The notes: a model not told the origin generated them from the sequence alone. 64,000 nucleotides of DNA from JBGSQR01 sp964509295 (GCA_964509295.1 CAZDWS010000010.1:124001-188000), one strand, 5' to 3'. Shown: positions 46,074 to 55,393, counted from the first letter of the stretch. A program made the numbers and translations.

Positions 46074-47450
46074 ATGCAGGATTTAAAGCACCTCACCAAT
46101 AAAAAGCGCTTTTCACTTTTTCAGCAGTCCAAAGCCAGCCAGGATAACAAGCGACTTGAGGCCACCGGAGTAAGCGTCTCAAGAGAACTACGCCTCCCCA
46201 CCGGAATACGCCTCCAACGGCTCAAATATCTGTTGCTGTTTTTGGCTGTTGTTCTAGGTTTGACTCCCGTATTCCTGTCTGTTTTCAGGCAGATACCTGA
46301 CGTCAAAGCGGCCCTGTTCAACAGTTTTTCCCAAACCCCGGCAAAAACGGTAACCAAAGAAAAAACAATTCCACCAAGCGTTTTTGAATCGGCCAGCAAG
46401 CTGCTCGCCAGTGCTGCGCCCGCCGGCGAGCTCTTTACGGCAAAAACCGATCTGGGCGAAACACTTCACTACAGTATCAATGGTGATTTACAAAAAAGGG
46501 TGCATAACTTTATGGCCAGCCACAAAGTTCCCTACGGTGTTTTTGTAGCCATAGAGCCCAACACCGGAAGAATTCTGGCAATGACTTCCCACTCATCCGT
46601 TGAGCCACAATGGAATCAGCACTCCTTCTACGATATCTACCCCATGGCATCCCTGTTCAAGATTGTCACCGCCTCTGCAGCGCTTGAACATAAGAAGATC
46701 AATCCCCAGACGGTTATAGAATTCAGGGGCAGAGCCGTATCCGAAAACCCCCGTTATTGGGATGCAAGCCCCAAAGGCAGAAACAACCGTATGGATGTGA
46801 CCTTTGCCATGGGTAAATCTGTAAATCCTGTTTACGGAAAAATTGCCGCGGACCTGGCCGGAAAAAATGCGGTCATGGAGTCGGTCCAGCGTTTTGGCTT
46901 TAATCAGTCGATCCTGACCGGACTACCGGTCAAAGCGAGTATGACCTCCAACCCCATGAACGACAGAGAACTGATGCTGATGGGCGCCGGCCTGGACCAT
47001 GACGTCAAGATTTCACCAATACATGCCGCAACTATTATCGCTGCAATTGCCAATGGCGGCAGCATGATGTTGCCACGACTGACCGACAGAATGGTTAGTC
47101 CCTCTGGAACAATTACCGAACTACCGGCATCGAAAGAAATCCGCCGGCTTGTTTCGCCGGAAACCGCGGCCTCACTGACAAAAATGCTTTCGACCACAGT
47201 TACCACCGGAACATCCCGTAAAGCCTTCCACGACCGGAGAGGACGGCCGCAAATCAACCTTGATATAGCAGCTAAAACCGGTTCTATCAGCGGAACCGAG
47301 CCAAAAGGCCACTATTCATGGTTCGCAGCCTATGCGCCGGCAAGCAATCCCAAAATTGCCGTGGTAGCGCTGGTAATAAATCAGGACAAGTGGAAAATCA
47401 AGGCTTCGCAGGTTGGTGAGCAGGCTTTGGAGGAGTTTTTCAGAAGGTAG
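46074..47450 (+). CDS. membrane-anchored penicillin-binding transpeptidase
   Basis: A 458-residue class B-like protein. N-terminal cytoplasmic basic tail, a single membrane helix (about 48-72), a short linker, then a transpeptidase domain with SxxK Ser193-Leu-Phe-Lys196, SxN Ser249-Val-Asn251 and KTG Lys401 (KTGSISG). No PBP dimer domain is evident, so it is shorter than FtsI or MrdA. It may cross-link septal or peripheral peptidoglycan, or act as a D,D-carboxypeptidase-like enzyme; the family is seen in Geobacter-type genomes. It is transcribed from its own strong promoter and ends six bases before convergent lpxH. Confidence 0.9.
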   Translation: MQDLKHLTNKKRFSLFQQSKASQDNKRLEATGVSVSRELRLPTGIRLQRLKYLLLFLAVVLGLTPVFLSVFRQIPDVKAALFNSFSQTPAKTVTKEKTIPPSVFESASKLLASAAPAGELFTAKTDLGETLHYSINGDLQKRVHNFMASHKVPYGVFVAIEPNTGRILAMTSHSSVEPQWNQHSFYDIYPMASLFKIVTASAALEHKKINPQTVIEFRGRAVSENPRYWDASPKGRNNRMDVTFAMGKSVNPVYGKIAADLAGKNAVMESVQRFGFNQSILTGLPVKASMTSNPMNDRELMLMGAGLDHDVKISPIHAATIIAAIANGGSMMLPRLTDRMVSPSGTITELPASKEIRRLVSPETAASLTKMLSTTVTTGTSRKAFHDRRGRPQINLDIAAKTGSISGTEPKGHYSWFAAYAPASNPKIAVVALVINQDKWKIKASQVGEQALEEFFRR

Positions 47451-47456
47451 GACATT

Positions 47457-48179
47457 TTAAGGCTGGTAGGTTTGCAGCAGCAGTTCACCATCCACCATTT
47501 CACCATAGGTATACTTATCCATCCAGTCCCCCAGCGAAAGAATCGTAAACCGGGATTCAGCGATTTTTTCACAGTAAGCAAGATGAAAATGACCGGTGAC
47601 CATCCCATCGCAACCATCCTTAAACAGCGAATCTGCAAAAGACCTGATAATTTGGGGATAATTCCAGCGTTGCGACTTAACCTGATAACCGGCTTTGCTT
47701 TTATGTTGCAGACGTTTTTTGATACAAAGTGCCAATGAAGGCGGAAAATGTCTGACGGTTGCCGACACCAGCCGATTACGCAGTATCAATCGCAATGTCT
47801 GGTACCCGGTGTCCTGCAGGTTAATCTGGTCGCCATGACATAGGAATATGCGTTTTCCCTGAATTGTGCTAATATGCGGCCCGGTATGAATTTCAGCCCC
47901 AAGACGGTCACGGAAAATGTCGCCCAGATGAAAGTCATGGTTACCTTCGAAGTAAACCAGGCGGCAGCCGCTGTTTCTTAGTTCCATCAGGGCATCAAGC
48001 ACCTGATCATACTGCCGGAACGGATTGGATCTGAATCCAAGCCAGAAGTCAAACAGGTCACCCATGATAAAAAGAGTTTCCGTATTACCTTTAAGTTCTT
48101 GCAGAAAACGAAGCAGCAGACGATAATTAAAATCGGTGGGCTCAAGCAGATGGGCATCGGCAATAAAAATAGTTCGCAT
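47457..48179 (-). CDS. lpxH: UDP-2,3-diacylglucosamine diphosphatase
   Basis: A 240-residue metallophosphoesterase of the LpxH type. The motifs are DAHL at the N-terminus (residues 7-10), GDLFDFWLGFR (about 41), YFEGNHDFHLGD (about 78), CHGDQINLQD and VTGHFHLAY. It removes UMP from UDP-2,3-diacylglucosamine in lipid A synthesis; Mn2+ is the usual metal. I start it at ATG 48179 (MRTIFIADAH) as the upstream tail is not homologous. Divergent from UPF0158 gene. Confidence 0.9.
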   Translation of the reverse strand: MRTIFIADAHLLEPTDFNYRLLLRFLQELKGNTETLFIMGDLFDFWLGFRSNPFRQYDQVLDALMELRNSGCRLVYFEGNHDFHLGDIFRDRLGAEIHTGPHISTIQGKRIFLCHGDQINLQDTGYQTLRLILRNRLVSATVRHFPPSLALCIKKRLQHKSKAGYQVKSQRWNYPQIIRSFADSLFKDGCDGMVTGHFHLAYCEKIAESRFTILSLGDWMDKYTYGEMVDGELLLQTYQP

Positions 48180-48238
48180 GGCAGAGATTGTGCTTTCACT
48201 CTTTGCAGAAGTCAATAAGGAATAGAGGTTCACAGCAA

Positions 48239-48694
48239 ATGGCAATAGGACACAATGTGGAAATTGTATGGGATGAATTGATGGATGCTTTTACCAGCAA
48301 CCGCGACAATCTTGTCTATTTCCTTGATAAAAATACCGGCGAGATTTTTTTTGTACCTGCAAACCTTGAGGACGAAGAGTTGTGGAACCAGGTGGAAACC
48401 AACCCGGAACGTTTTCTGGAAATACCGGCCTTTGACTATGCAGTACAAAAACAGATTATGACCAGCTTCATCTCTGCCACAGAAGATGCCGACCTTAAAA
48501 GAATGCTCTGCAGTTCAAAAAACGGCATGAAACCTTATGGCAATTTTGAGGACATACTCTCGTTTTTCCCGGAAGAACAGGACCGTTTTCTGGAAATCAA
48601 TGACGAATTTTTTTCCAGCAGGGTCAAACAGTGGCTTGAGCTGAACAACCTGATCACACTGGACATCGAATCGATCCGCATCCCCCGGGCCTGA
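48239..48694 (+). CDS. UPF0158 family protein
   Basis: A 151-residue acidic protein: VEIVWDELMDAFTSNRDNLVYFLDKNTGEIFFV, FLEIPAFDYAVQKQIMTSFISA, and the tail RFLEINDEFFSSRVKQWLELNNL. These match UPF0158, small cytoplasmic proteins without an assigned role. ATG 48239 is used: homology starts there, and the longer reading to 48188 would overlap the divergent lpxH start region. It is followed one base later by the AI-2E family permease gene. Confidence 0.85.
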   Translation: MAIGHNVEIVWDELMDAFTSNRDNLVYFLDKNTGEIFFVPANLEDEELWNQVETNPERFLEIPAFDYAVQKQIMTSFISATEDADLKRMLCSSKNGMKPYGNFEDILSFFPEEQDRFLEINDEFFSSRVKQWLELNNLITLDIESIRIPRA

Positions 48695-48695
48695 C

Positions 48696-49763
48696 ATGAC
48701 ATCTTCGCATCACGCCATTAACAGAAATGACTACGGCAAGCTGATCGCTGCAATGCTCTCCATCTGCCTGCTGGCCCTTGCCGGCTATGCCTTGCAACAT
48801 ACTGTCACCTGCTTTCTGCTTTCCTGGATAATCGCCTACCTGCTTGATCCAATCCTGGTGATCTGCGAAGAAAAACGGATCAAACGAATCTACTCCATTG
48901 CCATACTCTACCTTGTTCTGGGCATTCTCAGCATATTTGTAGTTGCCATCATGATCCCAAAACTCACCATGAGCTGGGACAGCCTGGTAAGAGAACTTCC
49001 GCAGAATATTTCCACAATCAAATCAATGGCCTTAAGCTGGAAGGAACAGTTCCCGGATCAATACGGTTCCACCGAAATTCAGTGGATACTGGACAAGGCA
49101 TCAGGAAACGTCGACAAGACCGCCCAGAAAATCGGCGCATTGTTTTACACCTTCAGCACCACGATCCTGTTTAACATTTTCAATATAGTCCTTTCGCCGA
49201 TTCTGGTTTTTTTCATGCTCTATTACAAGCATGATATTCTGGCCACACTAACCTCATGCCTGCCGGACAACCGCCGTGACATCATCACCTATATCGGCCT
49301 GGAAGTTAACAGCAGCATCGGCGGTTACCTGCGCGGACAGGTTGTTATCTCCATAATTGTGGCCGTATTTACTACCGCAGCCCTTTATATACTGGAGATT
49401 CCACACCCGGTTTTTTGCGGCCTTTTTGCCGGAGCAGCCTCCACACTGCCATTCATCGGAATACTGATCGCCATAGTACCCGCAACCATGTTTGCCTGGT
49501 TCAAATATCAGACACTGGCCATAGTTTTGCAGACAATCGGGTCCTTCTCGTTGATCTACTTCGTGGAGGGGTATATCATCAAACCATTGGTTTTCAAAAA
49601 ATCAATGGACCTTAATCCGCTGATGACTATCATCATGGTCATGTCGCTGGGTGAACTGATCGGGTTCTGGGGCATACTGCTGGCGTTACCCATTGCTGCG
49701 GCGATCAAAATCACCTGGATTCATTATTTCAACGGAGATTTTAAAGACAACAGATTACGATAA
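48696..49763 (+). CDS. AI-2E-family (UPF0118/PerM) transporter
   Basis: A 355-residue membrane protein with about eight helices. The AI-2E family features are the N-terminal LLSWIIAYLLDPIL segment, the central LRGQVVISIIVAVFTTAALYILEIPHPVFCGLFAGAASTLPFIG region (about 210-255), and the C-terminal GELIGFWGILLALPIAAAIKITW. Members are proposed exporters of small molecules or Na+/H+ antiporters; the AI-2 role is shown for one E. coli member only. ATG 48696 is one base after the UPF0158 stop, so an operon is likely. Confidence 0.92.
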   Translation: MTSSHHAINRNDYGKLIAAMLSICLLALAGYALQHTVTCFLLSWIIAYLLDPILVICEEKRIKRIYSIAILYLVLGILSIFVVAIMIPKLTMSWDSLVRELPQNISTIKSMALSWKEQFPDQYGSTEIQWILDKASGNVDKTAQKIGALFYTFSTTILFNIFNIVLSPILVFFMLYYKHDILATLTSCLPDNRRDIITYIGLEVNSSIGGYLRGQVVISIIVAVFTTAALYILEIPHPVFCGLFAGAASTLPFIGILIAIVPATMFAWFKYQTLAIVLQTIGSFSLIYFVEGYIIKPLVFKKSMDLNPLMTIIMVMSLGELIGFWGILLALPIAAAIKITWIHYFNGDFKDNRLR

Positions 49764-49769
49764 AAAACT

Positions 49770-49911
49770 GAGCCTCTTGCAAAATGTAATGAGGAGACAG
49801 TTATGCAAGGCGCAAGCAAGCGAGGGAGCGAGGCGTACCCAGATGTACGTTGAGCTTCCGAGCGAGCGGCAACGAAGCAGAACTGGCCCGCAATAGTTTT
49901 GCAAGAGGCTC
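49770..49911. repeat. 142-bp structured repeat with 15-bp perfect terminal inverted repeats (MITE-like)
   Basis: GAGCCTCTTGCAAAA (49770-49784) is mirrored by TTTTGCAAGAGGCTC (49897-49911). The middle contains a run of GCAAGCAAGCGAGGGAGCGAGGC and its near-complementary GAGCTTCCGAGCGAGCGGC, so the whole element can fold into a long hairpin. No gene is contained. It lies in the gap between the AI-2E permease and copA and may serve as terminator and insulating element. Confidence 0.75.
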
Positions 49912-49954
49912 AACTTATCGGTTTTGCTAATCACTTAACCTTGAAAGTAAACAT

Positions 49955-52342
49955 ATGCCTAAAACAACTATCCAAATCACCGGCATGTCATGTGCCAGTT
50001 GCGCCGCAAAAATAGAGAATAAACTTTCAGAACTTGATGGAGTAATTTCGGCAAACGTCAATTTTGCTTCCGAAGAACTGACCATAGACCACGACGAATT
50101 CGTCACCCCGCTAAGCGACATACTTGCCTGCATAGAAGACCTGGGCTACGGGGCTCTGCTGCCTGAACCGGACGGGGAAATCACCTTTGGCGTGCAGGGG
50201 CTGCACTGTGCTTCCTGCGTAAATAAACTGGAAGAACGTCTTTTGGAAAACAGCTCCGTATCCGGGGCAATCGTCAACCTGGCTGACGAAACCTGCCTGG
50301 TCCGTTTTGATCCGCAATCACTCTCCGTAGAAGATATCTTTGCCATAGTTCATTCTGCTGGCTATACGCCGGTCGAAATCAACCATTCCGAATCATCCGC
50401 TGACGACAATCTACGCAAACAGTTCAAATGGCTGATTTTCACACTGATTGCGACCCTGCCGATCATGTTGACCATGGGGCTGCACCACAACCGCGCTGTC
50501 ATGCAGTTCAACCTGATACTGGCAACCGCTGTCCAATTCTCCGCCGGTCTGATCTTTTACCGTGGCGCCTGGAATGCGCTAAAAAACCGTACGACCAACA
50601 TGGACGTGCTGGTCGCCATGGGAACTTCAGCCGCTTACTTTTATTCTTTACTGGCCTACATCGGCCTCTTCGGTCCCAATCAACCGCTCTTTTTCGAAAC
50701 CTCCGCCATGCTGATCGCTTTCATCAGACTGGGCAAGTACCTGGAAGCCAGGGCGCGCGGCAAAGCCGGAGAAGCGCTCAAAAAACTGCTGCACCTTCAG
50801 ACTGACAAGGCTCGGCTGGTGACAGATGATGGCGAGAAAGATGTCCCGGCCTCAATCATCCGTGTTGACGATATCGTAGTAGTCAGACCTGGTGAAACCA
50901 TACCGGTGGATGGCGAAGTGATCGACGGCAACAGTGTTGTGGACGAATCCATGGTAACCGGTGAATCCATTCCGGTTCATAAGAAATTCGGCGACCTGGT
51001 AACCGGCGCAACCATCAACAGAAGCGGTGTAATCTGGATCAGGGCCACGCGCGTCGGCGAAGCCACACTGCTGTCACAGATCGTACGCATGGTACGGGCT
51101 GCACAGGGCGATAAAGCACCAATCCAGCGTTTTGCAGACACGGTTTCCAGCTGGTTTGTTCCGGCTGTTATCGCACTTTCGCTGCTGACTTTTATCATCT
51201 GGTTTTTCCCCATGCATGCCGCATTCATAACGGCCCTGAAATTTGCCATAGCGGTAATTGTCATCGCCTGCCCCTGTGCCATGGGCCTGGCCACACCTAC
51301 CGCCATCATGGTCGGAAGCGGTGTGGCGCTGGGTCGCGGCATCCTGATCAAAAAGGGTTCGGCGCTGGAAACAATCTCACGGATGCAGGTACTGCTGTTG
51401 GACAAAACCGGCACCCTGACCACCGGAACACCGGTAATGACCGATCTGACGGCGGCGACAGGGGTAGATTCCAATCGCCTGCTGGAATGCCTGGTAACGG
51501 CAGAAGCCTACTCAACACACCCACTGGCCCAAGCCGTAATCAGGGCCGCCGAAGAGGCCGGAATCAAGCCGGGACAAGCGGAAGACTTCGAAGAATTGCC
51601 CGGCTACGGCATAACCTGCAACTACGGCGGCTTTCGCCTTTCAGTGGGCAATGAGCGTTTGATGGATCTGGAAAAAGTCAACATGAAGCCGCTGATTGAC
51701 AAAGCAGCTGCCATGGCAAATGCTGCCAAATCTTTGATCTATGTTGCTGCAGGTACAACTCTTGTCGGCGTGGCCGGTTTCACAGACCCACTCAAACCTA
51801 CCTCTAAAAGAGCTGTGGAAGAGCTGAGGGCAATGGGAATCAGAACCTGCATGATCACCGGAGACCATGAGGATGTGGCCGAAATAATTGCCAAACAGGT
51901 CGGTGTTGACGTCTTTGAAGCGGAAGTCCTACCCGGTCGTAAAAAAGATGTGGTGGAAGAGTATCAGATGAGCGGCATGATCACCGGCATGGTTGGTGAC
52001 GGCATCAATGACGCACCAGCGCTGGCCAGGGCCGAAATAGGCATTGCCATCGGTGGAGGCACGGACATTGCCAAGGAAACCGGTGATATCATCCTGATGC
52101 GTGACGACCTGATGGATGTGGTCAAGGCGATTAAAATCGGCCGGGTAACTCTTGCCAAAATAAAGCAGAACCTTTTCTGGGCGCTGTTTTTCAATGTTAT
52201 CGGTATCCCTGTCGCAGCCGGCCTTTTCTCCGGTTTTGGCATTACGCTTAAACCTGAATACGCAGGCCTTGCCATGGCACTGTCATCGGTTATGGTTGTG
52301 TTAAATTCGTTATTGATCAGAAATGTGGAAAAGAAACTCTGA
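49955..52342 (+). CDS. copA: copper-exporting P1B-type ATPase
   Basis: A 795-residue heavy-metal ATPase with two N-terminal HMA domains (GMSCASC with Cys13/Cys16; GLHCASC with Cys85/Cys88). TGES lies about residue 335, the ion-site CPC motif at Cys439-Pro-Cys441, phosphorylation Asp483 in DKTGTLT, and GDGINDAPA later. A CPC site with two CxxC domains indicates Cu+ (or Ag+) export. No CueR-like regulator or CopZ is next to it. ATG 49955 has GAAAGTAAAC before it, a weak ribosome site. Confidence 0.95.
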   Translation: MPKTTIQITGMSCASCAAKIENKLSELDGVISANVNFASEELTIDHDEFVTPLSDILACIEDLGYGALLPEPDGEITFGVQGLHCASCVNKLEERLLENSSVSGAIVNLADETCLVRFDPQSLSVEDIFAIVHSAGYTPVEINHSESSADDNLRKQFKWLIFTLIATLPIMLTMGLHHNRAVMQFNLILATAVQFSAGLIFYRGAWNALKNRTTNMDVLVAMGTSAAYFYSLLAYIGLFGPNQPLFFETSAMLIAFIRLGKYLEARARGKAGEALKKLLHLQTDKARLVTDDGEKDVPASIIRVDDIVVVRPGETIPVDGEVIDGNSVVDESMVTGESIPVHKKFGDLVTGATINRSGVIWIRATRVGEATLLSQIVRMVRAAQGDKAPIQRFADTVSSWFVPAVIALSLLTFIIWFFPMHAAFITALKFAIAVIVIACPCAMGLATPTAIMVGSGVALGRGILIKKGSALETISRMQVLLLDKTGTLTTGTPVMTDLTAATGVDSNRLLECLVTAEAYSTHPLAQAVIRAAEEAGIKPGQAEDFEELPGYGITCNYGGFRLSVGNERLMDLEKVNMKPLIDKAAAMANAAKSLIYVAAGTTLVGVAGFTDPLKPTSKRAVEELRAMGIRTCMITGDHEDVAEIIAKQVGVDVFEAEVLPGRKKDVVEEYQMSGMITGMVGDGINDAPALARAEIGIAIGGGTDIAKETGDIILMRDDLMDVVKAIKIGRVTLAKIKQNLFWALFFNVIGIPVAAGLFSGFGITLKPEYAGLAMALSSVMVVLNSLLIRNVEKKL

Positions 52343-52363
52343 TCCACATCCGGGTAACAATAC

Positions 52364-52399
52364 AAAAGGCCATAAAGCTAGTCAGCTTTATGGCCTTTT
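52364..52399. terminator. bidirectional terminator between copA and the HypEF operon
   Basis: A perfect 16-bp stem (52364-52379 and 52384-52399, AAAAGGCCATAAAGCT and complement) with a 4-base loop. It is flanked by A-run on one side and TTTT on the other, so it can end copA and the leftward seven-gene operon. Confidence 0.88.
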
Positions 52400-52464
52400 C
52401 TGTTTCACGTGAATTCTATCCTCACCCACTGCCCGGGTCATGAAACTGTTGAAGCTTAGACCTG

Positions 52465-53070
52465 CTAGGGTGTATAGATAACTGGAAACTCAATCGGGAT
52501 GGACTTATCAACCGATTTGATGATTTCGTCAGAGGTCAAAACCCTGCCACAGTATCCCTTCAGCCATTCTAAAGCTCTTTGTTTATCCTCCTCACGGGTG
52601 GATGTTATGCAGTCTTCAACAGCAATGATGTTGTAACCGCGGAAATACCCGTCAGCAGCAGTTGTCTGGATGCAAATCTGCGCCTGCATTCCACCGAGCA
52701 TAATTGTATCTACTCCTTGTTCCTGCAGCAGTTCATGCAGGTTAGTCTCGTAGAAACCGCTATCTTTTCTTTTCGGGATTATGATGTCTTTTTCCGCTTC
52801 TATCTCGGGCAGCAATTTCACCCCTTCGGTGTTTTGCAGGCAGGGGATCATGCCGTTGAAATACTCTACGTGGTCGGTTTCTTTGTAAACAAGTTGCTGA
52901 TGAATGATGATGATGTCATTATTTCTCAACGTTTTCAGGAACCTTACCATTTTAGGCATCATCTCGGCTACCCGCTGTTCACGTTCGGGGCTTTTCTTGA
53001 CCAGGTCGTACTGCAAATCAGTGGTGATGAACGCAAACTTTTTGGCTATTTTTACCTTGGATTTTTCCAT
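52465..53070 (-). CDS. isochorismatase-like cysteine hydrolase, last gene of HypEF operon
   Basis: A 201-residue protein of the isochorismatase/nicotinamidase superfamily. The catalytic triad is Asp18 (TDLQYD), Lys100 (PKRKDSGF) and nucleophile Cys133 (GMQAQICIQTTAADGYFRGY). Members hydrolyse C-N or C-O bonds such as in nicotinamide, ureidoacrylate, N-carbamoylsarcosine or maleamate. Here a carbamoyl or amide substrate is plausible given HypF nearby, but not shown. AAGGAG precedes ATG 53070. The gap to the HisF-like gene is 53 bases, and the gene is the last before the shared terminator. Confidence 0.85.
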   Translation of the reverse strand: MEKSKVKIAKKFAFITTDLQYDLVKKSPEREQRVAEMMPKMVRFLKTLRNNDIIIIHQQLVYKETDHVEYFNGMIPCLQNTEGVKLLPEIEAEKDIIIPKRKDSGFYETNLHELLQEQGVDTIMLGGMQAQICIQTTAADGYFRGYNIIAVEDCITSTREEDKQRALEWLKGYCGRVLTSDEIIKSVDKSIPIEFPVIYTP

Positions 53071-53123
53071 CTAGATCTCCTTTTTTCATAATTAAATCCA
53101 CGCCTGCATTTGCAAAAAAGCGG

Positions 53124-53891
53124 TTAAATCCGCACAGACACACCGTGCCATCGAAGATATTGCTTGCAATGGCCTATGGTAAAAGCATTAAAGAGCAAAT
53201 TTCCTGTTGCAAAAGCGGCGCTAGCTCTTCCTTCAACGAGGCCCAGGCGAATATGGTCAAGAGACCCGACTCTGCCGGCAGCTACAACCGGAATTGTTAC
53301 ACATTCGGCAATTGTCCGGGTCAGGGCAAGGTCGTAGCCACACTTTGTCTGATTCATGTCCATGGAGGCTAAGACGATCTCTCCGGCTCCGGCTTGCTCA
53401 AGATGCGAGGCCCACTGAACGGCATCGCTCCTGGTGAGACCAGATCCGCCGGGACCGCAAATCTCCCATGTCCAAGAACTGTGCAGTGAAATGCTCCGAG
53501 CCTCTATTCTTGCCACAATACACTGGGAACCGAACATTGTAGCAGCTTCCCGCACCACGTCTGGAGCCTGGGGCGCAGATGCATCAACCACAACCTTGTC
53601 TGCGCCGGCATTGATAAGGTTAATGACACCGTCTATGTCTCTTACTCCTCCGCCTGCCGTCAGCGTCACAAAGACGCGCCCCGATATCTGTTCCACCAGG
53701 TCCATGAAAGCATTCTGGTACAGCTTGGTGTCTGAGATACTGATAAGTGCGATTTCATCAGCCCCCTGTGCATCAAATGCCTCTGCAGCTTCCTGTGGGT
53801 CTCCGGGATCGCGCAGCCACGCCAGGCAGTCTTCCTTGGTGAGACGACCGTTTTCTACCTCAAGACAGGGAATGAAACGTTTATTTAACAT
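53124..53891 (-). CDS. HisF paralogue with altered catalytic residues
   Basis: A 255-residue (beta/alpha)8 protein clearly related to HisF. RFIPCLEVENGR at the start, TLTAGGGVRDIDG, FGSQCIVARIEARS, LASMDMNQTKCGYDL and AAGRVGSLDH align with the cyclase. The two catalytic aspartates of HisF (11 and 130 in the usual numbering) are both Glu here: Glu11 and Glu130 by direct count. The second phosphate loop reads AGR in place of SGG. No HisH glutaminase lies in the operon. It has probably taken a new substrate. AAAAGGA precedes ATG 53891. It is not the pathway HisF of histidine synthesis. Confidence 0.85.
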   Translation of the reverse strand: MLNKRFIPCLEVENGRLTKEDCLAWLRDPGDPQEAAEAFDAQGADEIALISISDTKLYQNAFMDLVEQISGRVFVTLTAGGGVRDIDGVINLINAGADKVVVDASAPQAPDVVREAATMFGSQCIVARIEARSISLHSSWTWEICGPGGSGLTRSDAVQWASHLEQAGAGEIVLASMDMNQTKCGYDLALTRTIAECVTIPVVAAGRVGSLDHIRLGLVEGRASAAFATGNLLFNAFTIGHCKQYLRWHGVSVRI

Positions 53892-53926
53892 ACAGAAGTC
53901 CTTTTAAGGTGCCCGGGACGAGAAAA

Positions 53927-55393
53927 CTAAAACCCGCCGCTGACAACGGTGCCCAGAGCCTTAAGATCAACGAAATTCTGCTGATGCGTCTTCTCGTATT
54001 TCCTCTTGTACGCACAGGTGATGGCGACCATCCCGTTCAGGTAAATTTCATACAACTGTTCCGCTGACAATGTCTCCAGGTCGAAGGGAGGGAGTCTTTC
54101 GCCTTTGTAGTAATCCCAGTTCCGATGCCTTATCTTTACCCCGAATCGCTCTGAGAATTCCGCCATAGGCGTGCCGGGATACGGCATGGCGATCCTGTAC
54201 TCAACCATGTCTATCAGCCCTTCGTCTATGAACTGCACCATCTTGCTGATGGTCAGGGCTGCCGTTTCCAGGGTTTCCCCGGGCAGTCCGGTCAAAAAAT
54301 AGCAATGATTGCTTATGCCGTACTGTTTGGTCAGATTGCAGAAGTTTTTCACGTCCTGGATCCTCAACCCCTTGTCGTTGATATTCAGGACTTTTTGTGA
54401 GAGGCTCTCCACACCACAGTGTATCTCGGAACATTTTCCGCATTCTGCGGCCTTCTGCACGAGCTCCTTGTCCGCATCTTCAATGCGTACCTGATAGCTG
54501 ACTGTTATATCCAAGCCGTTTTTGTTGACCTTGTCCATAATGTATAAGGCACGTTCTTTATTGAAAAAGAAGTTTTCATCTCCAAAGAAAAAATGCCTGG
54601 TGGAATAATTCTCGTAAAGAAACGTGATCTCATCCATAACCGCATCTATGTCTTTGACAACAAAGTCTTTATTGTGAAGTATGTCACCGCAGAAGATGCA
54701 TTGTTTTTTTGCCCGGCATCCCAGAGAAGAGTAGACCCTGGCCGCCGGAAGCTGGTTTATTTCCAGCAGATCAAAGATGGCGTCCGGATAGTTCTGGACC
54801 GAAATCATGCAGGATGGGTTCTCAATTTTCCTGCCGTCAATTCTTGAGCTGATCCCTATTGAGTCTATGTTGCCGTTTACTATGTTAAGCAATGGCACTT
54901 CGCCCTTGCCCCTTACTACGAAATCAAAGTGAGAAGTCAGCTCGTCCAGCGTCTCGCCACTGACTCCATTAGCGTGAGAACCGCCGATTATCGTTTTTAC
55001 ATCCAGGTTTTTCTGCTTTAACGCGTCGGCATAGCTAAAAACAATCGGCATGTTGTAGGTAATAGCGCTGAAGCCGATATAATCAGGATGAAAACGATCC
55101 ACCTCCTCCAGGATTTTGTCCAGGAACACTTTTTCCCGCTCGATGCCGTTGTAGCTGGAGCAAGGTGCCAGGTATTTAACCTCTACTCCGTTGGTAATCA
55201 AGTATTTGGCTATTGAGAGCAGCCCCACCGCCTGATGTTCGATGTTGCCAAATTTCAGCATCTGGTCGTCCGTGAGGTTTCGGTAGGTCTGTTTAGACTT
55301 CAGTGCGTAATGCCACTTCCAGTAATCCTTCTCCTGCTCGGTTTGTTCGACCTCCGCAAACGGGACCGAGACCAACAAGACACGTTGTTTCAT
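53927..55393 (-). CDS. B12-type radical SAM enzyme of unknown reaction
   Basis: A 488-residue protein with an N-terminal B12-binding-like Rossmann domain (about 1-175; KTIIGGSHANGVSGETLDEL, though the usual DxHxxG His motif is not seen) and a radical SAM domain. The cluster motif is Cys226-x5-Cys232-x2-Cys235 (GCRAKKQCIFCGD), wider than the usual Cx3Cx2C. Later motifs FFFGDENFFFNKERAL, RIEDADKELVQKAAECG and CYFLTGLPGETLETA belong to the family. Such enzymes do methylations, ring rearrangements or C-S bond formation. The C-terminus ends GTVVSGGF. Start is ATG 55393, with GAGGAGGGTAGC just upstream. It lies between the MFS gene and the HisF-like gene. Confidence 0.85.
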   Translation of the reverse strand: MKQRVLLVSVPFAEVEQTEQEKDYWKWHYALKSKQTYRNLTDDQMLKFGNIEHQAVGLLSIAKYLITNGVEVKYLAPCSSYNGIEREKVFLDKILEEVDRFHPDYIGFSAITYNMPIVFSYADALKQKNLDVKTIIGGSHANGVSGETLDELTSHFDFVVRGKGEVPLLNIVNGNIDSIGISSRIDGRKIENPSCMISVQNYPDAIFDLLEINQLPAARVYSSLGCRAKKQCIFCGDILHNKDFVVKDIDAVMDEITFLYENYSTRHFFFGDENFFFNKERALYIMDKVNKNGLDITVSYQVRIEDADKELVQKAAECGKCSEIHCGVESLSQKVLNINDKGLRIQDVKNFCNLTKQYGISNHCYFLTGLPGETLETAALTISKMVQFIDEGLIDMVEYRIAMPYPGTPMAEFSERFGVKIRHRNWDYYKGERLPPFDLETLSAEQLYEIYLNGMVAITCAYKRKYEKTHQQNFVDLKALGTVVSGGF

